DNA from: Candidatus Babelota bacterium
Lineage (GTDB): Bacteria > JAGOBX01
Reading direction: 5' to 3'
Length of the DNA stretch: 15,165 bases
NCBI GenBank assembly: GCA_017999075.1
Contig: JAGOBX010000029.1
Coordinates: 1-15,165 of the forward strand
Position 1 is the stretch's first letter. Each line of letters begins with the position of its first letter. The notes beneath the pieces were generated by a model. The model did not search any database and was not told the DNA's origin. It saw only the letters and a program-made list of their open reading frames with translations. This document shows positions 7,730 to 14,791 of the stretch, in pieces. The translations under genes and the position numbers were made by a program.

Positions 7730-8722
7730 TTATTTATTATATGCTAAATGCTGACATTCTCTGCAAAACGGTATAACCTTCAAATCAGATTCTAAAATTC
7801 CTTTTCTTATTTTTGAAGCATGACTTCCGTACCATAATTCTTTAAACGATTTTTCCAAAATATTTCCGAAGTTAAACTGCGAAGGAAACGGACGGGCGCA
7901 ACATAATACCCAGTATCCATCCCATGTGATAAAAGGCTGTTTCCATAAAAATGAACATGGTTCTATTTTGGTTTCATTTCCCCAAATTGTTCTATCACGT
8001 TTTGTATGTCTTACTTTAACGCCGTTTTTTTCACCTATATTTATTGCTTCAAATAATTTTTTTTTAAATAATTCTTTATTTTTAATATGAAACTCTGGTT
8101 TATTCTCGTAAAACTGCTGTTCACCCAAAGTAACTTTTTTCACACCAAGTTTTGAAGCAGTCTCTACAAACTCAGGAGCCTCTTCAAAATTTTCATTCAT
8201 CATCATAAAAGTTAATGTAAAATTATAATCAGGATTATATTGCCGGAAAAAACTTATGTTCTGAAAAATTTTATCAAAAGGAATTACCGTTTTTCCAGAT
8301 ACTTTTCTATATGTTTCTTCTTTAACCGCATCTAAAGAAACTGTCAAATGGATATGTTTGTCAATTATTTGTTTAATATTTGTTTCATTTAACAAAGTTC
8401 CGTTTGTGGTAATAAATATTTTAACATTTTTTCTTTTTAAAAAATCAACCATTTTAAACAAGTCTTTATGTAAAAACGATTCGCCTGTACCGAATAATGA
8501 AATCGATTTTAAAAAAGGAAACTGTTCTATGATTTTTTCAAAATTTTCATAAGACATATACCCTGTCTTAAATGAAGAACTATGCCTGTAACATTCAATA
8601 CAATTTAAATTACAGGCGTTTGTAAGTTCTAACTGCAGTTTTTGAGGTTCATAATTAACCTTATCGGTTTTGCGTTTTCTCGCAACGTTAAACATCAAAG
8701 AATTATATATTTTTTTTAACAT
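7730..8722 (-). CDS. Radical SAM protein with SPASM domain
   Basis: A 330-residue radical SAM enzyme. The cluster motif CxxxCxxC is NACNLNCIEC with C37, C41 and C44. SLFGTGESFLH (75-85) is the GGE-like SAM-contact strand, and FITTNGTLLNE (103-113) plus LTVSLDAV (126-133) are typical later strands. A C-terminal SPASM region has cysteines C256, C274, C275, C320 and C323 around WDGYWVLCC and FCRECQH, which would bind one or more auxiliary Fe-S clusters. SPASM enzymes are best known for peptide and protein modification, but members also occur in polysaccharide loci with unknown substrates. There is no precursor-peptide candidate beside it. It is the first gene of the leftward operon, starting 114 bases from a divergent gene. 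No Shine-Dalgarno site is visible at the ATG, which is followed by an A8 run. Confidence 0.88.
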   Translation of the reverse strand: MLKKIYNSLMFNVARKRKTDKVNYEPQKLQLELTNACNLNCIECYRHSSSFKTGYMSYENFEKIIEQFPFLKSISLFGTGESFLHKDLFKMVDFLKRKNVKIFITTNGTLLNETNIKQIIDKHIHLTVSLDAVKEETYRKVSGKTVIPFDKIFQNISFFRQYNPDYNFTLTFMMMNENFEEAPEFVETASKLGVKKVTLGEQQFYENKPEFHIKNKELFKKKLFEAINIGEKNGVKVRHTKRDRTIWGNETKIEPCSFLWKQPFITWDGYWVLCCARPFPSQFNFGNILEKSFKELWYGSHASKIRKGILESDLKVIPFCRECQHLAYNK

Positions 8723-8731
8723 AATATTTTT

Positions 8732-8760
8732 ATAATACTATTGTCAAATCAAATTATCAA
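8732..8760 (-). promoter_or_regulatory. Predicted promoter of the leftward glycan operon
   Basis: Minus strand: TTGATA (8755-8760), 17-base spacer, TATTAT (8732-8737), each a 5/6 match. Initiation would fall near 8725, only a few bases before the ATG at 8720-8722. The message would then be leaderless or nearly so, which agrees with the missing Shine-Dalgarno site. Alternatively the real promoter is elsewhere in this AT-rich gap. Confidence 0.45.
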
Positions 8761-8772
8761 CTTTTTTTTATT

Positions 8773-8801
8773 TTGACTTTTTTATCAGAAAATTATATAA
8801 A
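8773..8801 (+). promoter_or_regulatory. Predicted promoter of the MBOAT/SGNH operon
   Basis: TTGACT (8773-8778), 17-base spacer, TATAAA (8796-8801), each a 5/6 match to sigma70 consensus. Initiation near 8808 gives a leader of about 29 bases. Its -35 is only 12 bases from the -35 of the opposing promoter, so the two are back to back and may be co-regulated. Confidence 0.6.
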
Positions 8802-8836
8802 TTTAACTTTAATTTACAAATTTTGAAATTTAACTC

Positions 8837-10276
8837 ATGCTTTTTAATTCATTTGAATTCATTTTTATTTTTTTGCCGGTAGTTTTAACTGCATATTATC
8901 TGATTTCAAACCACCGGTCAAGGTTATGGCTGCTTTTAATATCAAGTTATTTTTTTTACGGATGGTGGAATTATAAATTTTTGTCTCTCCTTTTATTAAG
9001 CACTTCTCTTGATTATTATTTGGGATTACTCATTTACAACACGCAATCAGAACAGAAAAGAAAAAAACTTCTAATCTTATCTGTTATAACAAATCTGGGT
9101 ATCCTTGGTTTTTTTAAATATTTTAATTTTTTCGTGGAGAATTTTTATACATTATCTTCGTTAATTAACAATGAATCATCAAGGACATTTTTTTTAGAAA
9201 TTGTATTGCCTGTAGGAATATCTTTTTACACATTTCAATCAATGAGTTATACAATTGATGTGTATTATAAAAAAACTCAGCCGCACCGAGATTTTATGGC
9301 GTTCGCGAGTTATGTCGCGTTATTTCCGCAGCTTGTAGCAGGCCCAATTATCAGGCACAGCGATTTAGTTTATCAGCTTGAAGATGCTTCCAGAGGAAAA
9401 TGGAACGGTAATAACTTTGCGCGCGGATTGTTTTTTTTCGTTATCGGGTTATCAAAAAAAATTATAATCGCTGATCATTTAGCGGGCGCTATTGATCCTG
9501 CTCTTGATAATCTTGACGCGGTTTCAACACTCGAATCATGGCTTTGCGCATTGGGATATACATTTCAGATATACTTTGATTTTTCCGGATATTCTGATAT
9601 GGCTATAGGTTTAGGATGGATGATGAATTTTCATTTTATCACTAATTTCAACTCTCCCTATAAATCAAAGTCAATTACAGAATTCTGGCAGAGATGGCAT
9701 ATCAGTCTAAGCGCATGGCTTAAAGATTATCTTTATATCCCTCTTGGCGGAAACAGAAACGGATTATATAAAACATACAGAAATTTATTCTTGACAATGC
9801 TTCTCGGCGGACTATGGCATGGAGCAAATTGGGTTTATGTAATCTGGGGCGCATATCACGGAATTTTACTTGCAATAGAACGGGCATTAGGATTTCACAA
9901 AAAAAATACAGAAATTCCGCCTACGAACAAAATTATTTTTTCTACTCTAAAAAAAAGAATCATAACATTTTTTTTAATAATAATAAGCTGGGTTTTTTTC
10001 AGATCTCCTGACATTTCATTCTCGTTTAACTGGTTTAAAAAATTATTTTCTCCTCCGTTCACATTTTCTCTTTATCAATTTTCAAGCAGAGTCCGTGATA
10101 AATATTTTGCAGCGCTTGTTGTAAGCATACTGATATCTTTTCTTGTCAAAAACACTTCGGAACTTAATTTTGAAAATTATATGCATAAACGTTATGCTTT
10201 TTTATTAGGATTATTGTTATGTTTATGTCTTGTATTTTTCACTAAAAATTCTCCTTTTTTATATTTTCAATTTTAA
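8837..10276 (+). CDS. MBOAT-family membrane O-acyltransferase (AlgI/DltB-like)
   Basis: A 479-residue polytopic membrane protein of the length typical for AlgI/PatA-type MBOAT proteins. The N-terminus is hydrophobic (FEFIFIFLPVVLTAYYLI) with many further membrane segments. Family motifs are LPVGISFYTFQSMSYTIDVY (124-143), LFPQLVAGPIIRH (162-174), YFDFSGYSDMAIGLG (246-260), FWQRWHISLSAWLKDYLYIP (283-302, His288) and LLGGLWHGANWVYVIWGAYH (322-341). H328 in GGLWHGA is the invariant catalytic-type histidine. Family role: taking an acyl group, usually acetyl from acetyl-CoA, across the cytoplasmic membrane for O-acylation of an extracytoplasmic polymer. The adjacent SGNH-like protein is the expected periplasmic partner. 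A glycan made by the divergent cluster is the likely acceptor. There is no clear Shine-Dalgarno site, but the promoter position supports this ATG. Confidence 0.93.
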   Translation: MLFNSFEFIFIFLPVVLTAYYLISNHRSRLWLLLISSYFFYGWWNYKFLSLLLLSTSLDYYLGLLIYNTQSEQKRKKLLILSVITNLGILGFFKYFNFFVENFYTLSSLINNESSRTFFLEIVLPVGISFYTFQSMSYTIDVYYKKTQPHRDFMAFASYVALFPQLVAGPIIRHSDLVYQLEDASRGKWNGNNFARGLFFFVIGLSKKIIIADHLAGAIDPALDNLDAVSTLESWLCALGYTFQIYFDFSGYSDMAIGLGWMMNFHFITNFNSPYKSKSITEFWQRWHISLSAWLKDYLYIPLGGNRNGLYKTYRNLFLTMLLGGLWHGANWVYVIWGAYHGILLAIERALGFHKKNTEIPPTNKIIFSTLKKRIITFFLIIISWVFFRSPDISFSFNWFKKLFSPPFTFSLYQFSSRVRDKYFAALVVSILISFLVKNTSELNFENYMHKRYAFLLGLLLCLCLVFFTKNSPFLYFQF

Positions 10277-10278
10277 TT

Positions 10279-11298
10279 ATGAATTCAAATAAATTTATAC
10301 TGACTTTTTTCATAAGCTTTTTTGCGGGATTAGCAGCCGTTATTCTTTTTGTAACCTGGATTGATCCTGACAGAAACTTAAATTATCCCTGGAAAATTAA
10401 TTTTATTTCAGATAGAAACGGACTTTATAAAAAATTTAATCTGTTAAAAAATCAAAACCGTTTTACAGACATAATAATAGGTTCTTCAACATCGGAAGTT
10501 TTTATTCCTTATAATATTTCTGAAAAATTCGGAGTGTCTGCATTTTCAGCATCTTCTGCAGGAGCATCTGTTCCTGCCCGTTATATACTAATTAAAACAG
10601 CTATTGAAACACAACCAAATCTCAAAAGAATAATTTATGTGGCGGATCTTTTTGAATTTAATAATTTATTCATTGAAAATAATTTATATTACCAAAATGA
10701 AATGATGGAATATTTACCGGATAATTTAAAAAAATTAATTGAACCCCCGAAAATTTACGATAGAATATACGATTATATTTCACGGCTTACAATAAAAAAA
10801 GCATTCAAAACGTTTAAAGATTATCGGCAGTATAAAAAAGGAAATTATAAAAGCCATTATTTTGATGACGGTTCTACAACAGAATCTATGATTGAAATTG
10901 AAAATAAAAAAACTGAACCACTAAGCAGCAGGGTAAAAAGAATAGCAATGAATCACAAAGCATACAATGATATAAAAAAACTTAATGAAAACACAAAAAA
11001 ATTCTATTTTGAAATTGTAAATGAAATAAAAAAAAATAATAAAGAATTAATTATAATAATCCCTCCGTGGCACCCTGAATTCCATGATTTTTTTAAAGGA
11101 AATTTTGTAAAAAATTTAATTTATAAAAAATGGGTCGAATTCATTAAATCTCTTGAAAATAATAATGTCAAAGTAATCGATTATAGCTATCCCGTATATT
11201 TAAATAAAAGTATTAATCAGGAAAATTATTATTGGAATGACGGCATTCATTTCAGTCAAAACACCGCTGAAATAATAATTAACGAAATTTATAAATAA
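10279..11298 (+). CDS. Membrane-anchored SGNH-like acyltransferase partner
   Basis: A 339-residue protein with one N-terminal membrane segment (about residues 5-27, FILTFFISFFAGLAAVILFV), consistent with an uncleaved anchor and a periplasmic C-terminal domain. The domain begins DIIIGSSTSEVF (64-75), with the GSS nucleophile element (S70 most likely), and ends YYWNDGIHFSQNTAEIII (317-334), with the catalytic Asp/His pair D321 and H324 in DxxH arrangement. IIIIIPPWHPEF is an internal strand-loop typical of DltD/AlgJ-like SGNH proteins. It starts 2 bases after the MBOAT stop, so the two are translationally linked. Inferred role: accept the acyl group delivered by the MBOAT protein and place it on the polysaccharide. 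It could be an esterase instead, but the operon argues for transfer. It ends the rightward unit. Confidence 0.82.
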   Translation: MNSNKFILTFFISFFAGLAAVILFVTWIDPDRNLNYPWKINFISDRNGLYKKFNLLKNQNRFTDIIIGSSTSEVFIPYNISEKFGVSAFSASSAGASVPARYILIKTAIETQPNLKRIIYVADLFEFNNLFIENNLYYQNEMMEYLPDNLKKLIEPPKIYDRIYDYISRLTIKKAFKTFKDYRQYKKGNYKSHYFDDGSTTESMIEIENKKTEPLSSRVKRIAMNHKAYNDIKKLNENTKKFYFEIVNEIKKNNKELIIIIPPWHPEFHDFFKGNFVKNLIYKKWVEFIKSLENNNVKVIDYSYPVYLNKSINQENYYWNDGIHFSQNTAEIIINEIYK

Positions 11299-11405
11299 AT
11301 TTATGGGGTTTTGTTTTTATCTAATAATTCTTCAAATATAAGCAGATTTATAAAAGATTAAAAATGACTTTTGACTATACGGCACTTTATAGGCCTTTAA
11401 GAACT

Positions 11406-11420
11406 TATCTTTAAAAGATA
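11406..11420. repeat. Short hairpin between convergent genes
   Basis: TATCTT-TAA-AAGATA is a perfect 6-base stem with a 3-base loop in the 131-base convergent gap, just beyond the CHAT stop codon. It has almost no G+C and no long U-run directly after it in either direction, so a terminator role is only a weak possibility. Nothing else in this gap looks like a gene. Confidence 0.25.
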
Positions 11421-11429
11421 TCATTGTTT

Positions 11430-12470
11430 TTATATTTCAATTTTAAATGCAGCCCAGCTGTAAGGTGATGCATTGGTTTTAATATAATGCTGCTGAGCGC
11501 GCAGAAGCGCAGTTGCAGGAGAGATATCTTTTTCGGGTAAATTCAATAATGTATAAAATGTTCTTATAAGCGGTTGCGTATATTTATCGCTTATATCCCA
11601 TAATGTAGAAAGCGCTGATTTGGCGCCTGCTTTTAAAAAAGCTGATGAAATAGAACTGTTTGAATTGAAGCAGTCTGAAACGCCGGATTTGCAGGTTGCC
11701 AGGACAGCAAGTTCAAGATTTTTCAAATTCATTTTTTCAATTTCAGATGTTCTTAGTTTAGCAAAATTACCGTGTTCATCCTTTAATAAAATATATGATA
11801 AATCATAGTCCTTATTATCCAAAAAAGAATGGCAGGATATATGCAGTATCGAATAAAATTTTATAATTCTTTTCAGGATATCCTTATGCGTCCATTCGGT
11901 TCGGTAAAGGTTGCCGTTAGAAAACAAATTTTTAATTTTAAAACCTTCATAATCGCTGTATTTTAATTCACTGCTGCTGTTCGTGAATATAAGCGGGCGC
12001 TTTTCTTTTTTTAGAATATAATGCTTGTTTGAAATAATTTTTAATTTAACATAATTTGATAAATAAGCAATTGTTAAACGAGGCCAGCGTCTGATAAAAT
12101 ATTTTCCTTCATCATCAATAAGCGCGCAGAATGGCAAATTATTTAAGATTTCACCGGTTTTGATATAAAGATAAGAATTACCGTCTATAATTGATTCAAG
12201 TGGTTTTATCAGAATATTATATACCTCATTTGAAAACCATTTAAATGTTTTTATCTGAGGGTAATTTTCTGATGCTCCGCAGGAACAAGTATTTATTATA
12301 ATTTTATTTATTGCAATAACCATTCTATTAAGTTTATCTATGGGAAGAGGAATTGTTATTTTATCATTTTTATTTTTGGTATTATACGAAACAATTAAAT
12401 TGTCATAATTTTCCTGAAAATTAAGAACAATAGTTTTTGGCGGCAGATTAGTAAAAACTGTTTCTGGCAT
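11430..12470 (-). CDS. Stand-alone CHAT-domain (caspase-like) protease
   Basis: A 346-residue protein whose C-terminal two thirds match the CHAT peptidase domain. GNSYLYIKTGEILNNLPFCA (97-116) is the usual entry strand. The dyad histidine is H214 in LHISCHSFLD (209-218), and the nucleophile is C260 in LAVLATCKSGVSD (254-266). GAKSALSTLWDISD (282-295) and the terminal PYSWAAFKIE (336-345) are typical. Both catalytic residues are present, so an active cysteine protease is expected. Unlike many CHAT proteins there are no TPR repeats; the first roughly 95 residues are a short unassigned region containing a C-S-C (62-64). The start follows GAGGAA 7 bases upstream, which lies within the end of the sigma gene. 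Tight coupling suggests that the sigma protein is its partner, regulator or substrate. That is inference. Confidence 0.88.
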   Translation of the reverse strand: MPETVFTNLPPKTIVLNFQENYDNLIVSYNTKNKNDKITIPLPIDKLNRMVIAINKIIINTCSCGASENYPQIKTFKWFSNEVYNILIKPLESIIDGNSYLYIKTGEILNNLPFCALIDDEGKYFIRRWPRLTIAYLSNYVKLKIISNKHYILKKEKRPLIFTNSSSELKYSDYEGFKIKNLFSNGNLYRTEWTHKDILKRIIKFYSILHISCHSFLDNKDYDLSYILLKDEHGNFAKLRTSEIEKMNLKNLELAVLATCKSGVSDCFNSNSSISSAFLKAGAKSALSTLWDISDKYTQPLIRTFYTLLNLPEKDISPATALLRAQQHYIKTNASPYSWAAFKIEI

Positions 12471-12474
12471 TTTG

Positions 12475-13746
12475 TTATTCCTCTGATATATCGCAGAGTT
12501 TTTTTATATATTCAATATCAACCGAAAAATAATCAGCTATTTTTTTTTGCAAAGAACTATCCGGAATTTTAACGCCGCTCAGAAGTTCAGCAAGTTCAAG
12601 AATGTCAATTCCGACCTTATTTGCAAATTCAGTTTTATCGATTGATTCTTTTTCTATCATAAACATAAGAAAATATGAAAAACAAAAAAACATAAATTCT
12701 GATGACAAGCTATTTCTGCAATTTAGCAGCGCGCTTAAAACAAGCAGCAAACGCTTTTCAGCATTTTTTTCATTTACTGATCTGTTTTTAACAAATTTAA
12801 AAGGATTTTTTGTCAAATGAATATATTTATCTAAATACTCTATAGTTTCGGCTGCAGTTAATTTTTCAGATTTTTCAGACTTGATTTTTTTCCGCAGCAT
12901 ACCTGAATGCATTATATGCTTCAATCCTGAATTTATATGTTCCAATATTTCGTCTTCAGAAATATTATATTTTTCAGAAATTTGGCTGTAATCGCAGAAT
13001 GGTTGAAAAAAATGGTCATTAATTATGCTTTGAGTTAGCTGATCTTTTATTGAGCGGATATCTGTTTTATTTAATGTTATGCTGATATCGGACAATGCAT
13101 TTTCAAATAAATCAAAGGTATAATCTGTAAATGGTCCATAAGTTTCTATAAAAATATTTTTTATCTCATCTATTGCGCGGGCAATATCGCTCTTTACTGT
13201 ATTTAAGTTCCTGCCTGTAATTTCAGCAATCTCGCGTTCAGATAATTCCAATGAAATTCTGAGGAATAATGCAAATTTGCTGTTTTCATTTTTTATATTC
13301 CGCAACGAGTATAATAAAGTTTTTATTAAATCGCGCTTTAATATATGTGGTTCTGAAATATCTTTTTCCGGAGGCAAAATATTTTCCAAATCACGCTCGC
13401 CATAATCTTCAGAATAAAAGTCGTTAATGGAAATAAAATTAATTTTTTCTCCTTTTATCTTTTTAGTTTGACTCTTTATAAAACTTAAAATTGTATTCCT
13501 TAGTATGCAGGAAATATATGTTTCTATTTTCGCTTTTTCAGGATTATATGTAGAAAGCGATTTGAAAAATTTTATCAGAGTTTGCTGTATTAAATCATCT
13601 TTGTCATTTTGCGCTGCAGTATATAAACTGCCGGCTATACCAAAAAAATTTTCATCAAGATAATTCAATAAATCTTCAGCAATTGAATTTTTTAAAGATT
13701 CGGAGGGAGTTTGATTATAGCAAAATATTTGATGTGTTAAATTCAT
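12475..13746 (-). CDS. ECF-like sigma factor with long C-terminal HTH extension
   Basis: A 423-residue protein, about twice the length of a usual ECF sigma factor. Region 2 is DDLIQQTLIKFFKSLSTYNP (50-69) through YISCILRNTILSFIKSQTKK (77-96). Region 4 is FLRISLELSEREIAEITGRN (161-180) followed by NTVKSDIARAIDEIK, a clear helix-turn-helix. Region 3 is absent, as in ECF factors. The extension holds a second HTH-like segment, SQISEKYNISEDEILEHINS (254-273), a hydrophobic helix SSEFMFFCFSYFLMFMIE (348-365), and a C-terminal XRE-like unit (about 371-417) containing ELAELLSGVKIPDSSLQKKI. Such a domain set suggests a regulator that senses or is processed before acting on promoters. It sits 4 bases upstream of the CHAT gene. 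No Shine-Dalgarno site is seen at the ATG, and an A9 run lies in the XRE-like part. Confidence 0.82.
   Translation of the reverse strand: MNLTHQIFCYNQTPSESLKNSIAEDLLNYLDENFFGIAGSLYTAAQNDKDDLIQQTLIKFFKSLSTYNPEKAKIETYISCILRNTILSFIKSQTKKIKGEKINFISINDFYSEDYGERDLENILPPEKDISEPHILKRDLIKTLLYSLRNIKNENSKFALFLRISLELSEREIAEITGRNLNTVKSDIARAIDEIKNIFIETYGPFTDYTFDLFENALSDISITLNKTDIRSIKDQLTQSIINDHFFQPFCDYSQISEKYNISEDEILEHINSGLKHIMHSGMLRKKIKSEKSEKLTAAETIEYLDKYIHLTKNPFKFVKNRSVNEKNAEKRLLLVLSALLNCRNSLSSEFMFFCFSYFLMFMIEKESIDKTEFANKVGIDILELAELLSGVKIPDSSLQKKIADYFSVDIEYIKKLCDISEE
12478..12483 (-). promoter_or_regulatory. Ribosome binding site of the CHAT gene
   Basis: GAGGAA lies 7 bases before the CHAT ATG and inside the last codons of the sigma gene. 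This fixes the CHAT start and implies translational coupling of the pair. Confidence 0.7.
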
Positions 13747-13774
13747 GAAAATTACAAAATATCTGTTACACTAA

Positions 13775-13786
13775 TGTTTTAAAACA
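13775..13786. promoter_or_regulatory. Palindrome upstream of the sigma/CHAT operon
   Basis: TGTTTTAAAACA is a perfect 12-base palindrome 28 bases upstream of the sigma-factor ATG, in a 55-base gap. Position and symmetry suit an operator for a dimeric HTH protein, possibly the XRE-like part of the sigma protein itself. In such AT-rich DNA a chance origin is quite possible, and no convincing sigma70 promoter is visible around it. Confidence 0.25.
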
Positions 13787-13801
13787 ATTTAATTTTAATA
13801 A

Positions 13802-14698
13802 TCAAAAAATATGTTTATTTTTAAAAGTTTTAGAAATTAAATTGCTTTTATATGAAGTTCCTCCTAAATAATATGCCCCAATAGCGGTTTCAGAAATTTT
13901 ATTATCAATATTCTTTGAATTATTATCAATCCAACTTTGTTGGCAGTCACCTAAAAGTAAAAGCGGTTTTGATAATATTTCATAATTATCCAAATTGCTA
14001 ATTTTTTTTAATTCATCAGATAGCAAATTTAATTTCTTTTTTATTTCAAATAATTCTTTATAATATCCCAATAATTCCTCGGAGTATTTCTTTATAAAAT
14101 TTGAATATTGCTTTAACTGAATACTAATTTCTGCATTAAATAGTCGCGCATCTCCAATTCTTTTCACTTCTACAAATACAATTTTTTTAGATTGCGTATC
14201 GATTCTAATTAAATCTATTCTAATGGTAGAATTTTCAAAAGGATATTCAAATTCAGAGTCAATAAAATAAGGATCGTTTTCAACAAAGGAATATTGTATT
14301 GATTTTTCTGAATCGGGTGTATTGAAAAGAGCAATTCTTTTTTTTAAAAATTTTAAATCTTCGCGAGAAAAATTATTAAGTTCCAATATTTTACAATTTT
14401 TTTGATCAAAGGAAATTTTATCATCAGTAATTTTATAAAGTATATAAGGATTTTTTAGTTCACATTTCAAAGGAATGTACTCATAATGAATTTTTCCGTG
14501 AAATAGATTTTTTGAAAATTTTAAACTTGTAATTATTGCGCCACCTTTATAATATACATCAATAGAATTATCCTTCCTAATTTCAATAATAATTTCCTTA
14601 TCATTTTTTAAGACATCCCACCAAATAGGAGGATTTTTTGCTAATTTTTCAAACAACTTATGATTTTTATCTAAAAATGAAAAATTCATAGTTTCCAT
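13802..14698 (-). CDS. PD-(D/E)XK nuclease-like protein of unknown role
   Basis: A 298-residue protein with a recognisable PD-(D/E)XK core. Acidic residues at 149-151 (SEFEY) may be the first helix Glu. RIDLIRID (160-167) supplies D162, IVFVEVKRIGDARL (173-186) supplies the E177-x-K179 pair, and ISIQLKQYSNFI (191-202) is the following QxxxY helix often seen in this superfamily. The N-terminal part, with PPIWWDVL (23-30), YYKGGAIITSLKF (49-61) and IHYEYIPLK (70-78), forms an accessory domain. Residues about 203-236 are a Lys/Glu/Leu-rich helix with coiled-coil character. No membrane segment is seen. A strong AAAGGTGAT site fixes the start. I recall hypothetical proteins of this layout but no assigned function. 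A DNA-cleaving defence or repair role is an inference from the fold. Confidence 0.7.
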   Translation of the reverse strand: METMNFSFLDKNHKLFEKLAKNPPIWWDVLKNDKEIIIEIRKDNSIDVYYKGGAIITSLKFSKNLFHGKIHYEYIPLKCELKNPYILYKITDDKISFDQKNCKILELNNFSREDLKFLKKRIALFNTPDSEKSIQYSFVENDPYFIDSEFEYPFENSTIRIDLIRIDTQSKKIVFVEVKRIGDARLFNAEISIQLKQYSNFIKKYSEELLGYYKELFEIKKKLNLLSDELKKISNLDNYEILSKPLLLLGDCQQSWIDNNSKNIDNKISETAIGAYYLGGTSYKSNLISKTFKNKHIF

Positions 14699-14701
14699 AT
14701 A

Positions 14702-14709
14702 TCACCTTT
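14702..14709 (-). promoter_or_regulatory. Ribosome binding site of the nuclease-like gene
   Basis: AAGGTGAT on the minus strand, an extended anti-Shine-Dalgarno match, lies 3 bases before the ATG at 14696-14698. It favours this ATG over a second in-frame ATG three codons later. A TATACT (14725-14730) further upstream may be a -10 element, but no good -35 partner is present. Confidence 0.6.
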
Positions 14710-14734
14710 TATAATTAAAATTTTAGTATACAAT

Positions 14735-14753
14735 ATAATTTTTAAAAAATTAT
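14735..14753. repeat. AT-only inverted repeat between MBL and nuclease genes
   Basis: ATAATTTTT-A-AAAAATTAT is a perfect 9-base inverted repeat around one central base, in the 93-base gap. It is made only of A and T, so it may be an incidental feature of the base composition, a weak transcript end for the upstream gene, or part of the nuclease gene's promoter. Confidence 0.3.
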
Positions 14754-14791
14754 ATATATGAATATAAAAAAACCAAATAAAATCTAATTTC

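Noticed and set aside
9814-10011. Second plus-strand frame of 65 codons inside the MBOAT gene
   Set aside because: It overlaps the catalytic region of a clear MBOAT protein in another frame and has no ribosome binding site or family motif.
11299-11429. Small genes or a strong terminator in the convergent gap
   Set aside because: Open frames are at most about 16 codons without support, and only weak hairpins with short or A/T-only stems are present.
12652-12693. Transmembrane anchor in the sigma factor (residues 351-364)
   Set aside because: The uninterrupted hydrophobic run is only about 14 residues, with no basic flank pattern; a buried helix of a folded domain is as likely.
11430-13746. 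Type III-E CRISPR (Craspase) locus
   Set aside because: No repeats, Cas7-11-like effector or TPR-CHAT protein is present; only the protease/sigma theme is shared.
13747-13801. ECF-type autoregulated promoter before the sigma gene
   Set aside because: GTAAC occurs here, but the expected second element at the right distance would fall in the coding region; no acceptable pair was found.
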